Assembly: GCA_002368545.1 (NCBI GenBank) | Contig: MTSC01000046.1 | Span: forward strand, 134,298 to 198,297 | Direction: 5' to 3' | Origin: Ramichloridium luteum | Lineage: Eukaryota > Ascomycota > Dothideomycetes > Mycosphaerellales > Dissoconiaceae | Length of the DNA stretch: 64,000 nt | Shown here: positions 33,317 through 44,353 of the stretch, one piece after another | Position numbering within the stretch: position 1 is the first letter of the stretch | Layout: every line of letters begins with the position of its first letter | The notes under the pieces: model-generated | Seen by the model: only the letters and a program-made list of their open reading frames with translations | Databases searched by the model: none | Told to the model about the DNA's origin: nothing | Position numbers and translations under genes: made by a program

Positions 33317-34374
33317 GATGTCAGATACACCGGTTCAAACCAATACCAGAGGGATAGAGGTCAATGGGTCAATGGAGCTCCACGGCTGGGCTCCGGGTGT
33401 GATCGAGTCCATATTTGAACTCGACATGGCTCTCCGTACGTAGCAAATCATCAGCTCTCCATGACATAAGATCTGAGATCAGGCCATCGAACATCTGAAC
33501 GCAGCGGCCGCGCTCATAGCAAGTCGCTTGCCAAGTCGACACTTCAGAAACAATATGAGCACCAGTGGCTGACAGATCGGCTACTACGCGATGCAGCACA
33601 GCAGATTCCCTGTCAAGTCCGCGGTGGCCGATGGTAGATGTCGGGAAGCGTTGCCTCACGATCCTGAGTCATTTTCATTCGGGTGCGGCGTCACAGGCGC
33701 GTTAGACACTTCGCATAATTGTAAGTGTGCCTCATTCGTGAGATACCAATCTCATGTAATTGAAGATTGCGAGGGCGTGCGCATAGTGGGGTGAAGAGGT
33801 TGTGTAGCGAGCGCTATGTCCCTTCATTGGTGAAGTGGGGCGTTGGTATCTCCTGATCCTCGGGCTTTCAGCAAGCCACAAGTGAAGTCCACCTGCGATA
33901 GCCATAGACCCTTAGGCGTGCCAGCGAACATCGCTCGCTTGCCCCGACGGGTTACACCGCCACGTGGAATGATTCTCGAGAGCTAAGCTGGGAGTTGAGG
34001 GCGTATTAAGCTGAGAGCAGGCTTAGGACATCAGAATCACCATTCAAGCGCACTCACCGCCTGCAGGGATATCCTGATGCTTGAGGCTTTACGATGGCGG
34101 TTGGCAAAAGATGAGCTAACTTCGCTTAATTTGTCCATATCGAAGACGTGCATTCATGGCGAAGGTCAGGCCATCAAAAGTAATGGAGAGCACGGCGGCC
34201 ATGCCGATGCTTGTGAGACCAGCCTTTCAGTTCGCTCATCGCATCCAGGTGCTGTAGAGATGGTGGAGGAGGGGATACAAAACGGGGACTATAAACAATC
34301 CCATGCAAGTTGAGGGTCACCGCTTCACTCCTGACTGGCAAGACAATCTCCCTCGCTAGATATTCAAAAAAAAA
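33317..34374. promoter_or_regulatory. Shared upstream region of the orphan divergent pair
   Basis: 1058 bp between the start codons of two divergently transcribed unrecognised genes; it must contain both promoters. A TATA element serves the plus-strand gene. A GGATATCC palindrome lies at 34067-34074. Only short open frames are present. Confidence 0.55.
34290..34296 (+). promoter_or_regulatory. TATA element of the 1233-aa gene
   Basis: TATAAAC 85 bp before the ATG at 34375, with a purine-rich stretch just upstream. A plausible core promoter. Confidence 0.45.
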
Positions 34375-37300
34375 ATGTTGGTCTCATCACAGTCAGAATG
34401 GATGAAGGCTCAGAAACATGGGAATGTCATGGGTCCGAGTGGACATTTTGATGTCATTCAGACCGCCAATGAAGGTTCGATCTTCTTCTCGCTCGGGACC
34501 GACAATGTGGTATGTATAAACACGATTGCAACATTATCTCGCTCCTTCTGACGAGTCAATGACTAGCTCTATGCCACAAAGGAAGTGCAAAGCAGCAGCA
34601 CTGGATGGAATCGCATCGACCTGACTACGGGCTTGTCGGCTCAGCTCAATGGAGCCTTGGTAGCTGCGAAGGCATTCGCGGTCTCACAGAACCCACTTTC
34701 AGCAAAATGGGATATCACTGTCGTCGTGACTGCGGGCGACTCTGACCATCTATTTGTGTCACAAGGCAATGACCTCCTCGGCGTTGATGCTCAGGCACTG
34801 GCCATTTCCTGGAAACTCGTTCCATTCGATGCCGATGGGAAGCCAGAAGGCTCGGTTAAGGTAAAGATAGCAGATGTCTTCGTTATGAACGTGCCTGGCG
34901 TTGGTAGTACTTGTGTCGTGGATATCTGGCGCAAACCCGGGGTTCATGATTCGCTCGACCGCTACTTCATCACGCCCAGCAAGACGATCCGCTGGAATCG
35001 CCACCTTCTGGCTATCGACTTGGACGCTGGAACCGTCTCGAGTGTCCTCGGCTTTCGGACGAAGGATCGAGTCGCGGGAATTTACACATTCGGAAGCGTT
35101 GAAGGCAAGACGCAATTGATCTACGTCCCACTATATAACGCTTTTCGACCTAACGTCCCTGCCAATCCATCCCGACTCGCTTCACCGCTCGGCACGACGG
35201 CGATTGCTTCGTCCTTCGACAGTGCTGGCCGTAGTTGCCTCTTCGTTTCGCATCCAGGTGGACTCTCCGTATTTCCCACCGCCAATGCGCAAATAGATGG
35301 CGCAAAGCCGTCGCTTTGCATCTCGGCACCAGTGGTCGCGAACGCCTCGCAACTACAAGCCTTCACCGTCGGCAAGCAGACTTCAGTGTTCGGTCGCAAC
35401 GCACAAGGAGGCCTCTTCTATGCCACTTGCGCAGCGGGCTCAGAGGCTATCTCCGCATCATGGACATATCCGGTTGTCCTCGTGCCTCATGTCGAGAACT
35501 TCGCGTTCTATGCGGGCCTCTCCACCTCCAGTCATACTCTCTTCGCACATACTGCTGGAGATCAAATGATCGAGCTGGATCAGGACCCTGTGACAAGTAT
35601 CTGGAGGCAGCGCAACATACTACTGCCGTCAGCAAAAGTGGACGATATGGTCGAGTTCGATAGCTACACTACAAGGATCGAAGTCACAGATGACAAGAAG
35701 ACTTTGCAATCGAATGTTTCGATCAAGGTCAAGTCGATCAGCCCGGTACCGGTGTACATCAACGACGACTATTACCTGCTAAGTCCGAGATACGACATCT
35801 CAGTCACAACGGACGGCAATGGTTCCGTGACCATCGTCCAACCAACGACTGCTCTCGCCGCCGTCTGCTACCAAGTGTCCGTGGGTGGTGGCTCGTCGAC
35901 TCTTGTAGATCCCTCATTAAAGGCGATGCAAAAGCTGAAGGCGATCCAATCAGGCGATGACCTCGCCAATGTCAAAATCACGGATTCTTCTGGCACCACA
36001 AAGCCGCTCGTGTCATCCTCTGTCAATAGTGATGACCGCGATGCGGCTGCTGGCGCCCTGAAACAATTCTGTGACGTGGGAAAGGGGTTGAATGCGGACG
36101 GCTCTCCTACGACAGCATCGCCGATGCTGAAAAGCGCACAGTCCGTGAGCCCTACATCTGGTGAGTCTACCATAGCGCACTCAAGCCTTCAAAGCTGACA
36201 CGGCCCGCAGGTACGCAGGTGTTGGCGCTCTCAATCAGCCCGGATGCACCGATGAGCATAAGCACAAAGTCGACCACTGGCAGCAGTGGAAACTCCATAG
36301 ACGGAAAGTTCGCCGTCCAAGCAATGTCCGTTGGCAGCGCCATCGAGAGCATCGGCGTCAAGACAGGCGACTTCTTCCGCATGCTCGGCAACACATTGAA
36401 AGATGGCCTCCAGTCCCTCGAAGTCCGCATCATCGACGGAGTCAACCAGATCTTCGCGACGATCAAAGGCGTCGTGTACAACGCGCTCCTCGACTCCTGG
36501 ACCGCCATCGCCCACGCCGCGGAATGGGTCTTCACGCAGATCAAGGTCTTCCTCGACGACCTGATCATGTGGCTCGGTTTCTTGTTCGGCTGGAAGGATA
36601 TCTTGCGGACTCATGCTGTGATCAAGAATGTGGCGAAGCAGTATATCCGTAAGGGACTGGATGGGCTCGGGCAGGCACAGGAGACGATCTCCATGGTGTT
36701 TGAGGACCTTGAAGGACACTTGAATCAATGGGCCGATATCACGGATCCGGGCATCAAGACCGGCTCGTACGTGGCGAACACCAATCGCGAGGAAGGATCC
36801 TCCAGTCCACAGACGCATTGGGGCTCTAACCATCTCAAAGCGAATTCTAAGAGCGCAGAAATGAATCCCAAGGATCACGGATCCGTTGCCGATGACCTCG
36901 ACGCCGCTCTACGAGATCTCGAGGCCCTTGTGGATAACCAGGTCGACGCTGTCAGGGACATGATCTCGCAAATTCGTACGCAGGTCATCGACGAATTCTA
37001 CTCGCTGAGCCCGATGCAGATCGTGAAGCGCATCATCGGCATCATCAGCGACCTGATGCTCAAGTCCACCAAAAACGTGCTCGTCGGGACAATCGACCTC
37101 GTCCGGGTCCTGGCAAAGACCGTGCTCGACGTTCTGGACACTCCAATCAACATTCCGGTCTTGTCGACGATTTACAAGTGGCTCACGGGCGACGACCTCA
37201 GCGTGCTGGATGTCGCCGCTTTAGTCGCCGCGATCCCCGTCACGGTCATGTACAAGCTGGCAATGGGTTCGGCGCCATTCCCTGACAACGATATGACGAG

Positions 37301-38183
37301 CGCACTGCGGAGTGCATCCAGTCACAAAGAAATTGAATCCCTCGTCTTGCCTCCTCGAGCGGCAGCATCAAAAGCCACTGGCACCGCTCATGTCTCCACC
37401 ATGCGCCTCACCATCGCCGTTCCTGAAGAAGAAAAACTTACCGCTCAAGACGCCGACACCACCACCACCACCACCACCACCACTCCGGACCCGAGAAGCC
37501 CCACGCTTGCCGACGCCTCCAAATCAACCACAATCCCTAACCCTTCCGACTGGGTCCCCGAATCGGGCGCGGGAGCCGAAGTCTACCGGATCTTCTGCAT
37601 CATCGGCCGCTTCCTCTCCGTCGTCACAACCTTCACGAACCAACTCCTCTTCGACGTGAACTGGGGCCTCGACCGATTCGACCTCGCGGGCTCCGTCAGC
37701 CCCGATGCGCCGGCGAAGTGGCTCGAGCGGGCCAACATCGTGTTGAACATCCTGCCCGCCATCATCACCGCCTTCGGCCGGCCGGACACCCCGCCGGGGG
37801 CGTGGTACGCGGTCATGAACGACGCGCTGCTGGGGCTCGACCTCGCGCGCACGCTCGTCGGCACGGTGAAGGCGGTGAAGATGCATGCGACGTGGCGGAA
37901 GGTGAACCCCTTCGCGGCGGCGTTCATCCAGCTCGCGTTGATCCCCCCGACGATTGGGAATATCGCGGAGTTGGAGGCCGATCGGAAGAAGATTCGACAG
38001 TATGATTATGTCTGGCTCGCGGGCCTGCTGTGTCAGCGGCTCGCGGGCGTCTTGAATTGGGTGTCGATCCCGATCGAGGAGGTCGAGACGGCGTTGGTGG
38101 TGCTGGGCGCGGCGAATGTGACGAGTGGGATGCAGGGGGTGTTCATGTTGACGAGCACGGCGTTGTATATTGAGGATAAGTAG
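34375..38183 (+). CDS. Unrecognised 1233-aa propeller-plus-helical protein
   Basis: Not a family I can name. Exons 34375-34509, 34567-36160 and 36211-38183, introns of 57 and 50 nt, give 1233 aa; both joins keep frame. Residues about 1-420 contain repeated short blocks with aromatic/Asp-Gly turns (HLFVSQGNDL, LIYVPLYNAF, CLFVSHPGGL, TSVFGRNAQGGLFY, TLFAHTAGDQMIEL) that look like beta-propeller blades. About 425-510 form another beta segment. About 560-780 are long amphipathic and hydrophobic helices with a WLGFLFGWKDILRTH motif. A run of nine Thr (993-1001, nine ACC/ACT codons) precedes a hydrophobic helical C-terminal domain. There is no signal peptide. Base composition becomes markedly GC-rich over the last 600 bp. 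The propeller-plus-amphipathic-helix layout could suit membrane association, which is inference only. Confidence 0.75.
37458..37484 (+). repeat. (ACC)n coding microsatellite, nine Thr
   Basis: Eight ACC codons and one ACT in the linker of the 1233-aa protein. Being in frame, length changes would alter only the Thr run. Confidence 0.9.
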
Positions 38184-38628
38184 GACGTGATGCCGGGAGA
38201 ATGGTGAGCGTGGGCACGAGGTGGCAGGAACGTGGTCGTTGATCGTTCTTGCCTCTTTGAGTTTCTATTTGGAACGTTCGCGGGTGTAGCAGGTCTAGCA
38301 GTGCACAGCCGTCGAAACAGTCAAAGTTTGGGTCAGGTAGGTGACAGATGCAGAATATCATATATTGATCAGCCGTTATGTAGTCATTAATTTCCACCTC
38401 TGCTATCGTCTCGTACATCGTCTCAATCGTCAGGTCTTCCTGACTATCTCCCCTCGCATAAATATAACCTCGCCAGTGATGACCAAGAGAAATGAAATTC
38501 CGCTTCGAAAATTCCGTCCAGCGTCCTGCGCTGGTGTGATGGTTGCTGGCCACCTTGACCAACTTATTCCGCATCCAACAGTCCCTTAGACCAGAGGTCA
38601 CTGGTAGTAGATAACCGACTCCCTGCCA
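38184..38628. other. Convergent 3' flanks
   Basis: Between the 3' ends of the 1233-aa gene and the glycine-zipper gene. No gene seen. Confidence 0.5.
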
Positions 38629-39558
38629 CTAGTATCTCCGCCCTCGTCGGTCCTCATAATAGTAGTCATCATTGTTACTGTACGACCTTGGCCGGGGTGC
38701 TCCCTCCGCGTCGCGCGCATACGATTTCTCCCGCTTGCCATACTCATGTCCGCCGAGGCCACCGAGGATCGCACCACCGATCGTGCCGAGTCCCGGGAAG
38801 ATGAGGTCACCGATGACGGCGCCGCCACCCGCCCCCAGGAAGGTCTTCACGCCGGTGCCCTTCTTTTGCTGCTGCTGCGCCGGATTCTGTTGGCGAGGGT
38901 CGCCTCGGGGAGACGCCGTGCGGCGATCGTATTGATCGTTGTAATATTTGCCGTGGTGGCTGTGGCGGTGGTGGTGGTGGTGCGAGGGCCGCTCGTCGGT
39001 GCGCCGGCTGTCCCGGCGTGGGTCCCGGTCGCGCGAGTCGTAGCTGTCCCGCGACCGGGAGCGTTCGCGGTAGGGTGAGCGCTCGTGCTTGTTCTTCAGG
39101 ATCCCCTGGGGTTTGGGTGGCGTCGATGCAGGGCGCCGGTTGTTCGGGTCGTCATAGCCAGGGTCCAGGAAGCCGGATTGTTTGGGTGGAGGCCCCTGCT
39201 GCGCATATTGTGGTCGCTGCTGTTGCTGTTGTGGTGGGTATGGTGATTGGAGGTTTGAGGACGAGGCGCGGTAGTCGGGATACGAGTATGGGTTCTGAGA
39301 ACCTCCGGCTGGCCGTGGTGGTTTATCGGGAGGATACTGCGAGGACGATGGTGGCGGTCGGTTTGATTGTGACGGCCGTGGTTGTGATGACGCTGGCGAC
39401 GCAGGATACTCGGAGTATGGCGGCGGAGCGTCAGAGATCGGGTATGGTGGGTTCAGATGCTGTTGCGACGGGTGAGGAGGGGCTGGTGATTGTTGTTGTT
39501 GCGGCGCAGGAGGGTGTTGCCCGCCTCCGGAGGGGTTGTAGTATTCTGCGGCGGCCAT
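38629..39558 (-). CDS. Pro/Gln-rich protein with C-terminal glycine zipper
   Basis: Intronless 309-aa protein. Residues 1-150 are Pro/Gln/Ser/Tyr-rich and disordered. About 150-225 are strongly charged with Arg/Ser/Asp repeats and a His run (SHHHHHRHSHH). About 235-280 form a hydrophobic glycine zipper (FLGAGGGAVIGDLIFPGLG followed by GGAILGGLGG) of the 2TM/Rick_17kDa type. The tail is short, charged and Tyr-rich. Glycine zippers usually pack membrane helices. Similar fungal proteins exist but their role is not known to me. Antisense open frames across this gene are by-products of its repeats. Confidence 0.75.
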   Translation of the reverse strand: MAAAEYYNPSGGGQHPPAPQQQQSPAPPHPSQQHLNPPYPISDAPPPYSEYPASPASSQPRPSQSNRPPPSSSQYPPDKPPRPAGGSQNPYSYPDYRASSSNLQSPYPPQQQQQRPQYAQQGPPPKQSGFLDPGYDDPNNRRPASTPPKPQGILKNKHERSPYRERSRSRDSYDSRDRDPRRDSRRTDERPSHHHHHRHSHHGKYYNDQYDRRTASPRGDPRQQNPAQQQQKKGTGVKTFLGAGGGAVIGDLIFPGLGTIGGAILGGLGGHEYGKREKSYARDAEGAPRPRSYSNNDDYYYEDRRGRRY

Positions 39559-41740
39559 GGTGTGTTTTCTCTCGCAGTCGCGTTGGTATGGCCTGTGTTG
39601 TCGCCGATCAAGAGTGGAGTGAGTGTGGTGGAGGCGGCAGGATGGTGAAGAAAAGATTTATGGAGAGGTGTCCCAAGTAATCAGACGGCGAACGATTCGT
39701 AAAGGCTGCAACCATGTCCCAAATTGTAACCATGTCGTATGGCTGCGGGTCGATGATTGGTCATACGACCACCCTCCATCGACGCCGGGCGGTGCGCATA
39801 GAATGTTCGCCAGCGCGCAAGGTTCACGGTCTCGTATGACACAATGCCCGTCAGGCCCGGGCGCGCACTTGCTGGTGGTGGATCATGTCTTGCATGGTCA
39901 GTCGGACCGGCGCATGTGAGTGCATCGCTAGTCCGACGGTTTCGCCGGTGAGGCTTTGCGATCAGTGGCCGATGCCTGCATCGCTGGGCATTAACCGGCC
40001 TTGTCGCGGGGCGGCGTGGCAAGTGCGGTAATCCGAAACCGAATGACGTCGTATGCTGCGCCCCGCCGCCTTACCCGTCTTGAGCGATTCCTCATACCTG
40101 AGGCACCCCGCGAATCCCGCCGGATCCTCCCTCGCGCCCTGCAGACACCGGCCGAATTGGGCCGCCCCGGCTTTTCGCTGTCCAACCTCGCACGTGCAAC
40201 GCGAGGCTTAGCTTCGGCTGGCGTTCCGGTCATGGCTTTCATCATCATCTCACCTTTCCAAGATGTCCTGCTCTGGGCGTTCGACGAAGGATACCATCCT
40301 GCTCTCCGGTGAACTGCCCGCCTGGTGGCTCCGCCGTGCACGTGGAGCGTGAGGGGCTCCTCACCGGCCGCTCCCCCATTCAATGCGGGGCGGCGGCCGA
40401 CCTCACTTGATTATGCACGACTGGGCCAACCTAATCTCCCGTGCCTCATCACCAGCCAACAAGCTCCTTCACTCCTCCCGAGGCTGTGAGATCGCGGCGC
40501 AGCATCACAGGAAATGAACACAACATGCTCACTCTGATTGACCGGCATGCTGAGCTCGACATCCCCGGGAAGGTGCAATGCATGTCTTTATCGCGGCCTT
40601 TGTTCTGCCTACACAGGATTGTGGCGCGGCGACATATTGGACTACGAACATGAGTATCTTGGTGCGCGATTTAGTTGGTCGCGTTGGCCCATTCAAGCTT
40701 CTGGAGCTGTGACTCTCTCAACCCAAGGCTGCGCATTCGGGATTCCATGCGTGGGTGCCCGAGTCCTTCTAGAAGCCGATACCCTGGCCGCGTCAAGTTC
40801 TAGCATGACCCATGAACATCTGCGGTTAGGACTGTGTCACAAAGAGCCCCGTGGTGATCAAATCGCAAAGCAGTCGCACGATCAGACTGCTGCGCAATAG
40901 ATCGTAGGTCTCGTATCTTGTCTCGCGCGCGACTATGAGGCTAGATGTAGGTGAACATGCTGCTTCCGCCTTTCCCGCCTTATACGATCGGGTGACATTG
41001 ATTGCCCTGTCCCTTACCGGGACCGCACGATCTACAACCCACAGTATCTGGTGACAATGACTTCGTTCGTTCCCCATGAACCAATATTTTGTTTTACTTC
41101 GAAAAGAATCCAACCGATCGAAATGGGTAGGCATTCATTCCAAGATCCATTACTCGAATAGATCAAGTAGTGAGAAAGACTTAAACAGGTCAACTCGTCG
41201 AATATTCAACATATGTTCAACTTTGAAATGCAATATAGCACCGTTCTCTCCATTCCAAAGGTTTTCATCGGTACCGATGTCACCGATCCACTCTTACATG
41301 CTCTTTCATATCTAGCGTGATGTTAAAGGTCTTTTTTATCACGACTGACTTCGGTCAGTGATCAGTCTGGCAAGCAAAGAATTGACTCCCTTCACCAGGC
41401 ATCAATTGGTGATCCTCTTCATCAGCCAAAAGATCTTATATGTCCAAAGTCGCTACCATGGCGACCTTTGCTCGAGATCAAGACTATGTGGAATGCCACA
41501 GAGACAGATCGAGAGATCCTTTGTGCACACCAAAGCCAATGCAGCGTGCCTTTGCAACAAAAGCACGACAGATATCACAGAATGTTTTCCAATCGAGTAT
41601 ATACACAGCACGACCTGGTCGGCCAGCATGGGGAACATCATCTCATCCAAACCAAACCTCCTGACCGTCCAACGATTGGCACCATATCGATCGCGACCAT
41701 TCCAATCAAATCAATCAAGCGCCCCCAGCCACCAACAACC
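39559..41740. other. 2.2 kb intergenic
   Basis: No supportable gene. The 39.9-40.4 kb part is GC-rich and carries overlapping open frames of about 100-130 codons without motifs. A UUCG-type stem-loop lies at 41344-41359. The rest is upstream region for the genes on both sides. Confidence 0.45.
41344..41359 (+). repeat. 6-bp stem with TTCG tetraloop
   Basis: ACTGAC-TTCG-GTCAGT: a C(UUCG)G-type hairpin if transcribed, about 380 bp before the next start codon. It could be chance. Confidence 0.45.
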
Positions 41741-42322
41741 ATGGCTGCCCGCCGCATTCCCGGGTTCATCGTCCCCATCGGCAACACCACGATGAGAATC
41801 CCGATCAACACCCTCTCCGACGCCGTCGACTTCGTGCAGGGCGAATTCGCCGCGATCGTCGGCGACGGCCTGCTGCTCCCCGGGGATCTCGGCTCCGCCC
41901 AATATCCCGCCTTCAACCGGGCGCATCACTTCGAGAAATGGTGCGAGGTCCACCTCCACCTCGCGGACCCCTTCGACGACCGCAACCTGGAGGTCCGCTG
42001 CTGGGACCGCCCGCGCGTCTGGAGCACGCTCGTGCGCCGCCTGCGCGCCGTGTACGTCGCGATCCGCGAGGTCGCCGCGATCTTGGAGAAGCTCAAGTCC
42101 GGGGAGAAGGACCCGCGCGCGCTGACGGAGGACGAGCGCGCCGTGGTCCTGTGCTGGCGGTATGATGGCGTCTGGAAGAAGCAGATCGAGGAGATCGAGG
42201 AGTTGCTGTGGACGCGCGAGGGGTTGGAGGAGCTTGAGAAGACGATGGAGCAGTTTCCTGAGCCGGATTCGGACGTGGACGAAGATCCGCCGGAGAAACG
42301 CTTCTTTAAGATGGAGAATTGA
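41741..42322 (+). CDS. Orphan 193-aa acidic protein
   Basis: I do not recognise a family. The ATG at 41741 has a good context (ACAACCATGG) and begins the part with coding character; the open frame continues upstream to 41468 but that part looks non-coding. The protein has a hydrophobic N-terminal third (IPGFIVPIGN..MRIPINTL), a central Trp/Arg-rich region and a C-terminal charged helix (IEEIEELLWTREGLEELEKT) ending in acidic DSDVDEDPPEK. No signal peptide or membrane segment. Third codon positions are very GC-rich, which produces a long false frame on the other strand. It is followed by a tetranucleotide repeat in the 3' flank. Confidence 0.65.
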   Translation: MAARRIPGFIVPIGNTTMRIPINTLSDAVDFVQGEFAAIVGDGLLLPGDLGSAQYPAFNRAHHFEKWCEVHLHLADPFDDRNLEVRCWDRPRVWSTLVRRLRAVYVAIREVAAILEKLKSGEKDPRALTEDERAVVLCWRYDGVWKKQIEEIEELLWTREGLEELEKTMEQFPEPDSDVDEDPPEKRFFKMEN

Positions 42323-42365
42323 GGGGCTTTGTGGTGCAATTTCAGATGGGCGGACGTTTTGCTCC

Positions 42366-42428
42366 ATTGATTGATTGATTGATTGATTGTTTGTTTGTTT
42401 GTTTGTTTGTTTGTTCGTTTGTTCATTT
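42366..42428 (+). repeat. Compound tetranucleotide repeat (TTGA)n(TTGT)n
   Basis: Five or more TTGA units pass directly into seven or more TTGT units with a few point changes at the end. It lies 44 bp after the stop codon of the 193-aa gene, so probably in its 3' UTR. Confidence 0.9.
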
Positions 42429-43058
42429 GCTAATGTAGCGAGGAAGTTGTGTCGGGAATGGAATCTTTGCCTGAGTGTGCTCTGGATCGGTTGAGTGAAG
42501 GGCTTTGTGGAACGTAATGGATTATGATAGTTGAGTGTGCAGTCGAAGCACTTGAGAAGTTTAATGAAAGCTCGAGACGAATTCTACTTCACCCATGGGT
42601 CCCAATCGGAGCGTTAAATATTTGTACCAATAGACTTATCGCTCGCTCCAAACCACCGAGTATCGTCAGATGAATCGATCATTCCGATCTAATTCGAAGT
42701 ACAGTACATAAAAGACATTCTCCAAAGTTCATGTCTGTGCAACACGGAAAATCGATACGAACAGAATTTTAGACTAGCATTGATAAGTTTAAAAATCTCT
42801 CATTACCAAAGTTAAAGGATAGGACGATGATATGGTTTGTGCTTGGTGTCGTTTGAAATGATAGCGATGAGCCATTCAAAAGCCATTATCAAGATATCTT
42901 CGTTGTTCTACAGTACAATTCAACATGCTGTGTGCCTTTGTCAAGAAGATCTTGCATCAATAATGCAGAGGAACAACATGTATGCTCTTCATCGGTCATC
43001 CTCTCATCATCCGTGCAGGAGAGTGCCATTTGAAATGGCGTGTTGTGCTGGAAAGGCT
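42429..43058. other. Intergenic
   Basis: A/T-rich convergent flank between two orphan genes. No coding sequence. Confidence 0.5.
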
Positions 43059-43688
43059 CTACCACGGAGGGTCCATACGTGACATCACCGCTTGCGCCGC
43101 TTGCGTCGACCGCATGCGAATCGCCTGACGTCGCGCGGCCTGCCGCTGTCTCTCCTGCTCCTCCTCCTCATCCAGCTGGTGGCCGAGCTCGGTCGCGAGG
43201 AAGTCCTCAGTATCAAGTTTCTTTGGCAGTACGTTCGCACACTCGGAGCGCCACACTGCGTTCCACGCCATGCCGTTGATGACGTGCAGCTCCGGGCCCT
43301 TCAGCTCGGGGCTCTCTGCCGTCCGCCGACTCACGACCTCCAGGTGCTCGCGCAGGAATCTCGTCAGGAGGAAGATGGACAGCAGACTGTCGATGATCTT
43401 GTCATAGTAAAGCGGGAACGAGATCTGCTCGCTAGTTTGCGCGAGATCGATGGCTCCTCCCGATTTCAAAGGGTCCGTTGGGTCGAGGGCTTTGAGCCAG
43501 TCCTCGAAAGTTTGTTTGCACGCAGCGCAGGCGTTCCATCGGTTGGGTTCCGTGGCGCGGGACTTCATGGCCATGGCGATGTCGAACTCATTCTTGATTA
43601 GGCGCACGGGCCCGCTGACGTTGCGATATCGCAGGATGCATTTCGTACCGTTGGGGCCGGTTTCGATAACGTATTGAGGAAGTTCCAT
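43059..43688 (-). CDS. Orphan 209-aa protein with C-terminal coiled coil
   Basis: No family recognised. Intronless, 209 aa. The N-terminal half contains a CAAC motif in ACAACKQTFEDWLKAL. The middle is a helical region (IIDSLLSIFLLTRFLREHLE). The C-terminal 55 residues form an acidic-then-basic coiled coil (QLDEEEEQERQRQAARRQA). There is no signal peptide. A TATA element lies 88 bp before the ATG at 43688, supporting a real gene. It is part of a group of three small orphan genes at 41.7-44.8 kb. Confidence 0.65.
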   Translation of the reverse strand: MELPQYVIETGPNGTKCILRYRNVSGPVRLIKNEFDIAMAMKSRATEPNRWNACAACKQTFEDWLKALDPTDPLKSGGAIDLAQTSEQISFPLYYDKIIDSLLSIFLLTRFLREHLEVVSRRTAESPELKGPELHVINGMAWNAVWRSECANVLPKKLDTEDFLATELGHQLDEEEEQERQRQAARRQAIRMRSTQAAQAVMSRMDPPW

Positions 43689-44353
43689 GACTGGTAATAT
43701 GGTTAGAGTGGTTGAAGTCTTGGTTTGGTAGTTGTGGTTGTGGGAGTAAAACTAAAGCTCGCATCTTGAAGGTATTATATACAGAAGGCCACCGGTGTCG
43801 GGTGTCACTTCTGCCATGGCGAAGGCGTGATTGCAATGGTACTGGCTTGTTTCCAAAGTGTAGGCGGATAGGTTTGCAGTCGTGTCATATAACTCAAAGT
43901 GCGTTCGCAAGTGATTCAGAGATCACGCTTGGAGGCCCAGATACCTGGGTAATGGGTAACTTCCTGCCGAGATCAGGGGCCTAACACAAAGGAAGCCAAG
44001 ATCAACTGGTCACTTTCGGAAATTGGGGAAGTTGCGAGGAAATGAATGTGCGATGTGAGCACCTCGCAATATGCATTTCCATCCAACCAATGCGGCCGCA
44101 TTGGGAATGTGAAGGTGCGCTGTGCGACTTCGCGTCACACAACGTCCCAACAGCCGCGTCGGAGCCATCGTAGTGCAAAGGAAGGTTGACAGAGTGAAAG
44201 TATTAAAGGCATTTTAGTCACAGCCTGTCTCAACCAGCAGGGCATCAACAAGCACTCCAGCTCACAATCCGCAAAGATTGTGAATTCCATACCTTCAGAA
44301 ATCACCACCCGGTCCAACGTCTTTGGCTCGGCATTTGTCGATTGAGCGCAGCA
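43689..44353. other. Shared upstream region of two orphan genes
   Basis: 665 bp between divergent starts of the 209-aa and 161-aa genes. It holds the TATA element above and no gene. Confidence 0.5.
43774..43781 (-). promoter_or_regulatory. TATA element of the 209-aa orphan gene
   Basis: TATATAAT on the minus strand, 88 bp before the ATG. Confidence 0.45.

Noticed and set aside
36161..36210. Treating 34567-36198 and 36219-38183 as two separate genes
   Set aside because: A 50-nt GT-AG intron joins them in frame; the second part lacks its own good start and the first would end in intron sequence.
41711..42367. 218-codon minus-strand frame opposite the 193-aa orphan gene
   Set aside because: Both strands are open because of high GC at third positions. 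The plus-strand frame has the better start context and a more protein-like composition, though this choice is less certain than elsewhere.
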